Origin: an uncultured Bacilli bacterium
Lineage (GTDB): Bacteria; Bacillota_I; Bacilli_A; RF39; UBA660
NCBI GenBank assembly: GCA_947623855.1
Contig: CANQHW010000081.1
Span: 1-5,320, forward strand
Direction of reading: 5' to 3'
DNA length: 5,320 bases
Of this stretch, positions 1 through 5,319 are shown piece after piece. The position numbers were made by a program, and so were the translations under genes. The notes under the pieces are model-generated. The model ran no database searches, was not told where the DNA came from, and worked only from the letters and a program-made list of their open reading frames with translations. Every line of letters begins with the position of its first letter. Positions within the stretch are counted from its first letter, which is position 1.

Positions 1-122
1 ATTTATAAGGACGAGATAACCCGCGGTACCACCTTATTTTATGAATCTTCATACACTTTTTACTTTTAACGCAAGTATTAACGTTTTAGCTCCAGAGTTG
101 TAAATTCCTTCTTCACTAATTG
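1..122 (-). promoter_or_regulatory. T-box riboswitch leader (3' part; cut by the window edge)
   Basis: On the minus strand, 35-21 reads AAGGTGGTACCGCGG, the near-invariant T-box antiterminator sequence. It is followed by CTCGTCCTTAT (15-5), the usual 5' arm of the competing terminator, whose 3' arm would lie beyond the left edge. Known T-boxes pair the UGGN bulge with the NCCA end of an uncharged tRNA. Here the bulge is UGGU (31-28), implying a tRNA with discriminator base A. Two small hairpins are visible upstream: TATGA/TCATA with a 4-nt loop (53-40) and AACG/CGTT (85-68). I cannot delineate a normal Stem I with AGUA and GNUG motifs or a specifier codon, so the amino acid is undetermined. 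Only about 85 nt separate the predicted transcription start from the T-box core, which is short. The regulated gene lies to the left of the window. Confidence 0.88.
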
Positions 123-128
123 TTTCTT

Positions 129-156
129 ATTATATCATAAATATTTTAAATGTTAA
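129..156 (-). promoter_or_regulatory. Sigma-A-type promoter of the T-box transcript
   Basis: The minus strand carries TTAACA (156-151), a 16-nt spacer and TATAAT (134-129). A TG one base upstream of the hexamer gives the extended -10 TGATATAAT. Transcription should start near 122. The -35 box directly abuts the TAG stop codon of the preceding gene (159-157), with no terminator between them. Confidence 0.75.
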
Positions 157-1995
157 CTATTTTTTCTTCTTTTTACTAGGTAATAATGATTTAACAGCAT
201 CTAAATTAAAGTAAATCTTATAACCCATAATTCTTAATAATAAGTATGCTATTACTACAATAATTATTAATACTACAAAAATTATTAAGAAAACATTAGC
301 ACTCTTTTTAATTCCCGAAATATTTAAATAATATTCTTGAATAGAACCATCTTCCGCCGTAACTGTAATCTTTATTTGACTTCCTACTTTTAAATTCTCA
401 TTACCTTCAATTGTAATAACACTATTCTCATCCGCTGGAACAGCCGTGATATCTAATTCTTTTTCTTTTTCTGTAATCGTTAAATTATACTCATTTTTCT
501 TAGCATCAAACTTTAACTTCTTACCTTTAACTATAATATTCGTTAAATAACTATTACTAGATATCGACTCTTCCTCATCTTTTCTAATAACATATAACGT
601 ATAAACATTACTTTTACCATTAGCATTAGAAACCGTAACCCTTACTTCATTTTCTCCAACTTGTAAATCTGTTCCTCCATCAACAATCACTGTATCAGAA
701 GCATCTTCACTTTCCCCCACAATTAATAAATTAGTAGTATCAAATGGTACATGAACATTATAGTTAAATATCTTTTGATCAAAATCTAACTTAACCTCTC
801 CATCATTGATAACTAAACTTTTAAGTAAAGCTTCACTATTCCCTGTTGGAGTATCTGGTGTTTGGGGCTCCGTTGGTGTAGATGGTGTACTACCTGCTCT
901 ATTAACATTAATAGTATATGTTCTAACTGTTCCAATCTCACTTTTAACTCTTATTTGAACATTATTCGCTCCATAATTTAAACTTACATTCCTTGGAGCA
1001 TATCCCGGTACAAAAGAACTTTTCGTATCCGCAAGACTTGCTCCCACCGAAATACTAGAAACATTTTCTGCTACCGAAACATTATAATTTATCGTATTAG
1101 CATTAAACTTAGGTGATAATGTTCCACTACTAACTGTTAAACTCCGTAAATTAGCATTATTACTCCGTGCATCTTTTCTGGTAATCGTTAAAGTATAAGT
1201 TGCAATATTTCCCGTTGAACTTTTTACTTTTATATAAATTGTATTAACTCCGTAATTTAAATTAACGGTTCTTGGACTTAACCCATCCACATAACTTGCT
1301 CCACTATCTTTCGTTGTTGCATTAATCGTTATACTTGAAACATTAGCTTCTACTACTGCAGCATATGCTAATTGCTTTTCACTAAAACTAGGTGATAAAT
1401 TAACCCCTGATACACTTAAAGAACTTAAATATGGTGAAGAAATACCACTTGTTTCACATAAATAAGCATAAACTCTAGTACAATATCTTATCCCCCCTAA
1501 AACTTGATTCGCTGCTCCCGCTTTTAAATTACAATCATTACTTTGCATAATTGATCTAACTGCATTTAAACTATATCCTGGTGCACAACGTACAACTTCT
1601 CCCGTCGTCTCTGGTAACGGATCTATATATGCATTAGAAGTCGTTTTAAAACATCTCGTATAACTTCCACTACCTGTACCATTCGGTACTGTCGTATCTG
1701 TACAACTATTTACAACATCCACTGTCTTAGTTTGAGAAGCAATTCCATTACTATCCACAACCCATAATAAATAACTCCCATTCATAGAACTAATTCTAAC
1801 ATCATTAGAAGTACTATCATAACAAGTACCATTTCCTACCTTAGTACCAATACAATACTTTGAAACACTTCCTGAAGATGTAATATGAATCATATCCCCA
1901 TCTTCAATATTTATACTAGTTATCTCCGCCGCATAAACTGGCATCATTAATATAAACATACTTAATAAAAAAGATAATATTGTTTTTTTCTTCAT
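157..1995 (-). CDS. Secreted, membrane-anchored surface protein with four cadherin-like beta-sandwich domains
   Basis: This 612-residue protein is predicted to be displayed on the cell surface. Residues 1-22 form a signal peptide (MKKK, hydrophobic core, V-Y-A cleavage site). Residues 24-184 hold eight cysteines (48, 58, 98, 115, 137, 155, 172, 180), possibly four disulfides. Four domains resembling the bacterial cadherin-like beta-sandwich family follow at about 186-274, 280-366, 388-471 and 480-560. Each shows the L..L.V..G.L.P.F......Y.V opening and a Y.L.I/V.R ending. A Thr/Pro linker lies at about 368-386. Residues 566-589 form a membrane helix, and the short cytoplasmic tail ends in five lysines. 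I start at ATG 1995 because it begins a canonical signal peptide and has GGAG eight bases upstream; an in-frame ATG at 2031 would put an odd hydrophobic stretch in front. The gene has its own promoter. The domains usually serve adhesion or as spacers, and the ligand is unknown. Confidence 0.85.
   Translation of the reverse strand: MKKKTILSFLLSMFILMMPVYAAEITSINIEDGDMIHITSSGSVSKYCIGTKVGNGTCYDSTSNDVRISSMNGSYLLWVVDSNGIASQTKTVDVVNSCTDTTVPNGTGSGSYTRCFKTTSNAYIDPLPETTGEVVRCAPGYSLNAVRSIMQSNDCNLKAGAANQVLGGIRYCTRVYAYLCETSGISSPYLSSLSVSGVNLSPSFSEKQLAYAAVVEANVSSITINATTKDSGASYVDGLSPRTVNLNYGVNTIYIKVKSSTGNIATYTLTITRKDARSNNANLRSLTVSSGTLSPKFNANTINYNVSVAENVSSISVGASLADTKSSFVPGYAPRNVSLNYGANNVQIRVKSEIGTVRTYTINVNRAGSTPSTPTEPQTPDTPTGNSEALLKSLVINDGEVKLDFDQKIFNYNVHVPFDTTNLLIVGESEDASDTVIVDGGTDLQVGENEVRVTVSNANGKSNVYTLYVIRKDEEESISSNSYLTNIIVKGKKLKFDAKKNEYNLTITEKEKELDITAVPADENSVITIEGNENLKVGSQIKITVTAEDGSIQEYYLNISGIKKSANVFLIIFVVLIIIVVIAYLLLRIMGYKIYFNLDAVKSLLPSKKKKK
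316..1440 (-). repeat. Four repeated cadherin-like domain units within the surface-protein gene
   Basis: Coding units at about 1440-1174, 1158-898, 834-583 and 552-316 each encode a beta-sandwich domain of 80-90 residues. Units 1 and 2 are the closest pair: they share SPxF, a G...PR.V.LNYG..... segment and a TYT near the end. This suggests a relatively recent duplication. Units 3 and 4 are more acidic and diverged. The similarity is at protein level; I see no long exact DNA repeat. Confidence 0.65.
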
Positions 1996-2003
1996 AACAA
2001 AAA

Positions 2004-2007
2004 CTCC
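2004..2007 (-). promoter_or_regulatory. Ribosome-binding site fixing the surface-protein start
   Basis: GGAG lies eight bases upstream of ATG 1995. It supports this start over the in-frame upstream ATG at 2031, which lies in the promoter region, close to its -10 box, and upstream of the likely transcription start. Confidence 0.7.
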
Positions 2008-2021
2008 AATCTTACATAATA

Positions 2022-2050
2022 ATAATATCATTAGAAAATAGTTTTTACAA
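2022..2050 (-). promoter_or_regulatory. Promoter of the surface-protein gene
   Basis: The minus strand carries TTGTAA (2050-2045), a 17-nt spacer and TATTAT (2027-2022). A TG one base upstream makes an extended -10 TGATATTAT. The predicted start near 2015 leaves a leader of about 20 nt that holds the GGAG site. Confidence 0.65.
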
Positions 2051-2072
2051 GGTATATTTAGAAAATTTTACA

Positions 2073-2101
2073 TTTTAAAAGAGCTATTATTAAGCTCTCT
2101 T
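2073..2101 (-). terminator. Intrinsic terminator of the envelope operon, overlapping the ytxH-like stop codon
   Basis: AAGAGAGCT (2101-2093) pairs with AGCTCTTTT (2085-2077): nine pairs, one of them G-U, around a 7-nt loop. The TAA stop codon (2092-2090) is in the loop, so the last two or three codons form the 5' arm. The U tract is only four bases and is partly in the stem, followed by A-rich sequence. The terminator may therefore be weak. Confidence 0.55.
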
Positions 2102-2521
2102 ACTATTTTTAGGTTTTTTATCATTACCTTCTAATTTTTTAATAGTTTCTTCTAAAACCTCAATTGTTTTCTTCTTAACATCCTCTGCCGTCTTCTTTAA
2201 TATTGGAGTTCCCTTTTCCACTGCCATATCCACTAAATCTTCTGCTTTCTTCTTAATCGCTTTAGCTTTCTTCTTTGCCATATCTAAAGCTTTCTCTTTA
2301 TCTAAATCCGCTAAAGATTCTTTAATGTCCGCAATCTTATTTTCTAAATCGGCTTTAACCTCTTCTACATCAATATTCTTTAAATCCGCAATAAATTCAT
2401 CTAACTTCATCTTTAATTCACCTCGTATTTCACTACCCTTTTTCGGAGCAAATAAAACTCCTAATCCAGCTCCAACCATAGCTCCTGCTACAAACTTTCC
2501 TAAACCTTTTTTCTTTCCCAT
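2090..2521 (-). CDS. YtxH-domain protein
   Basis: This small membrane-associated protein of 143 residues belongs to the YtxH family, found in Bacillota stress and envelope loci; its biochemical role is not established. After a basic start (MGKKKGLGKF), residues 8-24 form a Gly/Ala-rich hydrophobic helix. They run into the family signature LFAPKKGSEIR (23-33). The rest (about 37-131) is a long Lys/Glu/Ala-rich amphipathic helix, probably a coiled coil, and the C-terminus is basic. AGGAGG sits seven bases before the ATG, inside the end of the preceding gene, whose stop is only two bases away. It is the last gene of a four-gene operon. In Bacillus subtilis, ytxH sits next to ytxG, a DUF948 protein, and the same order is seen here. 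The gene may correspond to ytxH, but YtxH domains occur in many paralogues, so I give no symbol. Confidence 0.85.
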   Translation of the reverse strand: MGKKKGLGKFVAGAMVGAGLGVLFAPKKGSEIRGELKMKLDEFIADLKNIDVEEVKADLENKIADIKESLADLDKEKALDMAKKKAKAIKKKAEDLVDMAVEKGTPILKKTAEDVKKKTIEVLEETIKKLEGNDKKPKNSKRA

Positions 2522-2523
2522 AA

Positions 2524-2823
2524 TTATTCCTCCTCTTCTTTGGTACTAACTCGTTTAGTCTTCTTTTTAAATAACTTACTAATAACCCCACTAACACTAT
2601 CCACTACTTTATCCGTAATCAAAGCTAACTTATCCGTCGTAAAATCAATAATACTAAATATTCCATTTAATGACTCTACTTTATCACTAACATTATCGAC
2701 AACCTTTTCAACTTTCCCCATCGTTGTAATTGTCTTTATACCTAATATTATGCCCACTACTAAAATAATTATTAATAAAATATAAATAATTATTGGTAAA
2801 ACACTCCCTAAAAACTCTATCAC
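2524..2823 (-). CDS. Small one-pass membrane protein, DUF948/YtxG-like
   Basis: This protein of 99 residues has an N-terminal membrane helix (about 8-29, Ile/Leu/Val-rich). A helical segment (about 33-85) follows with spaced Val/Ile/Leu positions typical of a coiled coil (VEKVVDNVSDKVESLNGIF and onward). Then come a basic patch (KLFKKKTKR) and a Glu-only C-terminus. The architecture matches the DUF948 (YtxG) family, and its place just before a YtxH gene agrees with the ytxG-ytxH pairing known in Bacillus. Sequence similarity by eye is modest, so the family call is partly from context. The start codon is GTG at 2823, with AGGAGG eight bases upstream inside the previous gene; no in-frame ATG lies nearby. 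It is separated by three bases from the upstream stop and by two from the downstream start. The function is unknown. The helix probably projects from the membrane and could pair with YtxH. Confidence 0.78.
   Translation of the reverse strand: MIEFLGSVLPIIIYILLIIILVVGIILGIKTITTMGKVEKVVDNVSDKVESLNGIFSIIDFTTDKLALITDKVVDSVSGVISKLFKKKTKRVSTKEEEE
2529..2534 (-). promoter_or_regulatory. Shine-Dalgarno of the YtxH gene, inside the upstream poly-Glu codons
   Basis: The AGGAGG lies within the GAA GAG GAG GAA TAA end of the DUF948-like gene, seven bases before the YtxH start codon. This suggests translational coupling. Confidence 0.85.
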
Positions 2824-2826
2824 TTT

Positions 2827-3807
2827 TTATTCCTCCTCTTTCTCATACATCGAATCAATTAAATCAAATAAATCACTTTCTAATGTAGTATTCCCAACTT
2901 CTTCAGCACTTACCTTTTCTTCTTCCTTTACCTCTGTATCCGGTTCTTTTAAACTAACCTCTTTAGTTTCTTCTAATTCCTCCGTATTAATACTATTATC
3001 AATCGCATCATCAATCGAAGTATCATCATCTAAAAAATTCGTTATCTTAATCTCCTCAGTATTATAATGTGGTATTTCTTCCTCTTCTATACTTTCCTCA
3101 CCTAAATTTTCTTTAATTAAATCTCCAATCGTTTTATCCTCTAACTTCTTCTCTTCTTGTTGTTCTCTTAATTTATTTTCAATCTCTTCTTCCAAAGTTC
3201 CAAAAGCTTTCTTCCTTACACTATCCACATCCATAATCTTCGGTAAAGTCCCCTCTGAAGAAGATGTTGGTAATAAATCATCCTTACGATAATTTTTATC
3301 TAATATCCCATATACCGGTGATATAATTGGTGAAGGTTTAAACTTCTTAACTTCTTCTTTTTCTGGTGCTGACTTAGAATATAAAATAGCATCTCTTCTA
3401 GGAACACTTTTCTTTTCTTCCCTTCTTGGAGCCCGATAACTAGAAGACATTAACTCAAACTCATCTTCATCAAAAGCTAAAAATGGACTTTTACTTTCTT
3501 TCTTTTCTTCTACTTTCTTAACTTCTACCTTTTCTTCCGGTTTCCTAAACTCTCTATTATCATCTCCAAATAAATCTCGACGATAAGGTTTTTCTTCCTC
3601 TTCCACTAAATCTGCAAACCTTCTATTAACCCTAAACTCTTCCTTCTTCTCTTCCTTTTTTTCTTCTTTAGGAATAACCCGTTCTTCTTTTTCTATAACC
3701 TTCTCTTTTTTCTCTTCATCTTTAACTACTTCTTCTTTAGTTATAATGGGAATCTCTACTGTTTCCTCTTCAAATAATATATTTTTAATCTTATCCATTA
3801 AACCCAT
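2827..3807 (-). CDS. Charged, largely disordered protein with N-terminal amphipathic helix
   Basis: I do not recognise a named family for this protein of 326 residues. Residues 1-12 (MGLMDKIKNILF) could form an amphipathic membrane-binding helix like that at the start of SepF; this is an analogy, not homology. Most of the rest is Glu/Lys-rich low-complexity sequence, especially 13-58 and 91-105, and is probably disordered. Short islands interrupt it: RRFADLVEEEE (62-72), YRRDLFGDD (75-83), SPFLAFDEDEFELM (107-120), FKPSPIISPVYGILDKNY (156-173), a helical stretch near 195-235, and a C-terminal SDLFDLIDSMYE (311-322). There is no transmembrane segment. These islands look like binding motifs on a flexible scaffold. 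The ATG at 3807 is preceded by AAGGATGGTG at 7-nt spacing. It lies between a lipoprotein gene (19-nt gap) and a membrane-protein gene (3-nt gap), which suggests a scaffold on the inner face of the membrane. Confidence 0.8.
   Translation of the reverse strand: MGLMDKIKNILFEEETVEIPIITKEEVVKDEEKKEKVIEKEERVIPKEEKKEEKKEEFRVNRRFADLVEEEEKPYRRDLFGDDNREFRKPEEKVEVKKVEEKKESKSPFLAFDEDEFELMSSSYRAPRREEKKSVPRRDAILYSKSAPEKEEVKKFKPSPIISPVYGILDKNYRKDDLLPTSSSEGTLPKIMDVDSVRKKAFGTLEEEIENKLREQQEEKKLEDKTIGDLIKENLGEESIEEEEIPHYNTEEIKITNFLDDDTSIDDAIDNSINTEELEETKEVSLKEPDTEVKEEEKVSAEEVGNTTLESDLFDLIDSMYEKEEE
2832..2837 (-). promoter_or_regulatory. Shine-Dalgarno that fixes the GTG start of the DUF948-like gene
   Basis: The AGGAGG is encoded by the terminal Glu codons of the upstream gene (AAA GAG GAG GAA TAA) and lies eight bases from GTG 2823. 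It is what makes the GTG start credible. Confidence 0.8.
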
Positions 3808-3814
3808 ATAAAAG

Positions 3815-3824
3815 CACCATCCTT
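3815..3824 (-). promoter_or_regulatory. Imperfect ribosome-binding site of the disordered-protein gene
   Basis: AAGGATGGTG matches AAGGAGGTG if one T is bulged out. It sits seven bases before ATG 3807, in the 19-nt gap after the lipoprotein stop. It is weaker than the AGGAGG sites of its operon neighbours, and another in-frame ATG lies three codons downstream. Confidence 0.55.
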
Positions 3825-3826
3825 AA

Positions 3827-4420
3827 TTAACCTGTAATCTCTTCTAAGATATTATCATCTTTATTTGTTTTAAAAATATCAAAATCAATCTCTTTATAAT
3901 CTAAAACATTATCTCCCATTAGATTATTTATTATCTCATCATTATACTTAATAGATGATAAAATAATCATAGCATAACTTACTACATCATTAATCCGCTT
4001 CTCATCTATGATTACTTCTATTTTAGCATAATTATACATAATTTCCAATAAAAAATAATCATTATTATATTTATTTATCTCAATATACCCAAACTTATCC
4101 CCCTTATTTATCTCTTTACTATAATAAGCTTCCTTATTAACCTCATACTTCTTAACTACTTTATTATAATAACTAATAACATCTACATAAAAATACATCT
4201 TATAATCTTGTCTTACTAAAGTTTCATTATAATTATTTTGCGTCCCTACTCCTATACCCCCAGGTCGATAATATTTATAACCCGTTCGATATTCATTTGC
4301 TATATTTAAATTACTACTATTAGTATATTCGATTATCTCATCTATTGACATATTATGGACCGTCTTACACCCTGTTAAAAGTAGTAAAAATCCTAATAAA
4401 ATGCCGATTTTTCGCTTCAT
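3827..4420 (-). CDS. Putative lipoprotein of unknown function
   Basis: This protein of 197 residues has a lipoprotein signal peptide: basic MKRK, hydrophobic core 5-15 and lipobox LTGC, with the cysteine at 18. It should be lipidated and anchored outside the membrane. The mature part is rich in Tyr, Asn, Ile and Lys. Features include GYKYYRPGG (47-55), a strand-like YKMYFYVDVISYYNK (73-87), KFGYIEINKY (109-118) and an Ile-rich C-terminal half. It looks like a compact alpha/beta domain, but I recognise no family and no catalytic motif. AGGAGG lies seven bases before the ATG. It is the first gene of the operon, 19 nt ahead of the disordered-protein gene and downstream of a promoter with an extended -10. 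The Tyr/Asn richness partly reflects the AT-rich base composition. Confidence 0.82.
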   Translation of the reverse strand: MKRKIGILLGFLLLLTGCKTVHNMSIDEIIEYTNSSNLNIANEYRTGYKYYRPGGIGVGTQNNYNETLVRQDYKMYFYVDVISYYNKVVKKYEVNKEAYYSKEINKGDKFGYIEINKYNNDYFLLEIMYNYAKIEVIIDEKRINDVVSYAMIILSSIKYNDEIINNLMGDNVLDYKEIDFDIFKTNKDDNILEEITG

Positions 4421-4440
4421 AGGTTTTCCTCCTATTATCT

Positions 4441-4449
4441 ATTATAACA
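4441..4449 (-). promoter_or_regulatory. Extended -10 promoter of the envelope operon
   Basis: TGTTATAAT on the minus strand is a perfect extended -10 (TGNTATAAT). No good -35 box is present at 16-18 nt. The start would be near 4434, giving a 5' leader of only about 14 nt that begins at the AGGAGG (4433-4428). Confidence 0.65.
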
Positions 4450-4468
4450 TCATAATAATATTTTTGGT

Positions 4469-4507
4469 AAAAAAAAATAAATAAAAGCCCCTTCTATTTA
4501 TTTTTTT
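4469..4507 (-). terminator. Intrinsic terminator of dinD, overlapping its stop codon
   Basis: On the minus strand AAATAAATAGAAG (4503-4491) pairs with CTTTTATTTATTT (4487-4475). This gives 13 pairs, one of them G-U, around a GGG loop. A run of T (4474-4469) follows, and A residues before the stem could extend the pairing. The dinD stop TAA (4500-4498) lies in the 5' arm. On the plus strand the G-U pair becomes an A-C mismatch, so it is tuned to the minus strand. Confidence 0.85.
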
Positions 4508-5319
4508 ATAAGATTATGATCTTCGATAGCTAATTCTTTTAAACTCTTTGCAGGAGTTGGCATATCTTCAGGCATTATTCCTCCGATATCAGCTATAGCT
4601 TTCCGGACCTTTTTCCCAACCTCATAATGTACTTCTTTAGCCTTACTCTCTCCTTTAATATTATCTTTAACTAACTTTTGTCTCGTTTGACTTATTCTAA
4701 ATAAATTCGCAATTAATTCATCTTCCCCCATATTATCCAAAATATCCTCCCGATATCTTAATCCTTTCCTTTTAGCAATATCATTAGCGGTCTTCCCATT
4801 ATATAATCCTTTATAACCCGCATTATGAAACTCCGCCATATTTTTAACCCCCGCATTTTTAGCTGCCCGATTTAAAAAGCGATTACCTTTTCTAGTTAAA
4901 TTTCTTTGATAAAATCTTTTTTCATCTTCCGTTAATAAATCATAATCCATTTCCGTAAGTTCCATTTTCCGTGTTTGAACAGCAAAATAAGTTTGAGCAA
5001 GAGCAATACTTTCTTTTCTTGAATCACCATTTTGGGCGATTAAATAACAAGCATATCTTGAAAGTTTGTAATCATTAATTATTTTTGCTGCTCCTTTAGG
5101 CATTTTTATCGTTTTGTCGGCGCCGACAAAATGTTCATTAACGTTAAAATTACTAATCATACAAGCTGTTTTAGCTTTTTTAATAACGCCTTCAAACTTG
5201 CGCCATTCAGTATATTCTAAAGTTTTTTGTAACTCTCTAGCACACCAATAAACATTTCCTTCTTCATCGATATGTTTAATATCCTCAAATATTTTTTCAT
5301 TATAATTTTCTATATTCAT
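4498..5319 (-). CDS. dinD: DNA damage-inducible protein D (DinD) homologue
   Basis: This protein of 273 residues is close to the E. coli DinD length and appears collinear with it from memory. Shared blocks include the N-terminal ARELQKTLEYTEWRKF region (27-42), LSRYACYLIAQNGD (86-99), QTYFAVQTR (109-117), GYKGLYNG (168-175), ELIANLFRISQT (201-212) and GKKVRKAIADIGGIMPEDMP (235-254). The first half resembles the Bro-N/antirepressor type of fold. E. coli DinD is LexA-controlled and inhibits RecA filament activity in vitro; its role in other phyla is unproven. The start codon ATG at 5319 fits the family N-terminus, but only one base upstream is in the window, so the ribosome-binding site, promoter and any LexA box are out of view, and a longer start cannot be excluded. 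It is terminated separately from the downstream operon. DinD genes are patchy in Bacillota, so horizontal acquisition is plausible. A GC-rich palindrome lies at codons 63-69. Confidence 0.93.
   Translation of the reverse strand: MNIENYNEKIFEDIKHIDEEGNVYWCARELQKTLEYTEWRKFEGVIKKAKTACMISNFNVNEHFVGADKTIKMPKGAAKIINDYKLSRYACYLIAQNGDSRKESIALAQTYFAVQTRKMELTEMDYDLLTEDEKRFYQRNLTRKGNRFLNRAAKNAGVKNMAEFHNAGYKGLYNGKTANDIAKRKGLRYREDILDNMGEDELIANLFRISQTRQKLVKDNIKGESKAKEVHYEVGKKVRKAIADIGGIMPEDMPTPAKSLKELAIEDHNLIKK
5112..5131. repeat. 20-bp perfect palindrome inside dinD
   Basis: TTTTGTCGGCGCCGACAAAA is self-complementary with no spacer. Its 12-bp GC-rich core GTCGGCGCCGAC stands out in very AT-rich surroundings. 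On the coding strand it gives FVGADK with four successive C-ending codons (GTC GGC GCC GAC), unlike nearby AT-ending codon choice. It could be a site for a dimeric DNA-binding protein, a modification site, or a chance product of a conserved peptide; the function is unknown. Confidence 0.85.

Noticed and set aside
52..126. A 25-codon stop-free, protein-like stretch on the minus strand in the T-box leader (EEGIYNSGAKTLILALKV)
   Set aside because: It has no ATG, GTG or TTG start and no ribosome-binding site, and in-frame stops lie just upstream. The protein-like look is probably chance, though a decayed gene remnant is not excluded.
1996..2031. Upstream in-frame ATG that would lengthen the surface protein by 12 residues
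   Set aside because: It falls within the promoter region and upstream of the likely transcription start. The ATG at 1995 has GGAG at good spacing and starts a canonical signal peptide.
2325..2549. Open frame on the plus strand opposite the YtxH and DUF948-like genes
   Set aside because: It lies antisense to two convincing genes. Its Ser/Phe/Pro-rich translation is what Lys/Glu codons give when read from the other strand, and no ribosome-binding site is apparent.
2540..2785. Second plus-strand open frame opposite the DUF948-like gene
   Set aside because: Its hydrophobic translation mirrors the Asp/Lys/Val codons of the real gene, and it has no independent start signals or family resemblance.
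4469..4480. Long A run as a possible frameshift or slippage site
   Set aside because: It lies after the dinD stop codon and serves as the U tract of the terminator on the minus strand.
5128..5160. Possible LexA/SOS box near the GTTC and AACGTT motifs in dinD
   Set aside because: The half-sites do not form the GAAC-N4-GTTC pattern at correct spacing, and the location is well inside the coding sequence.
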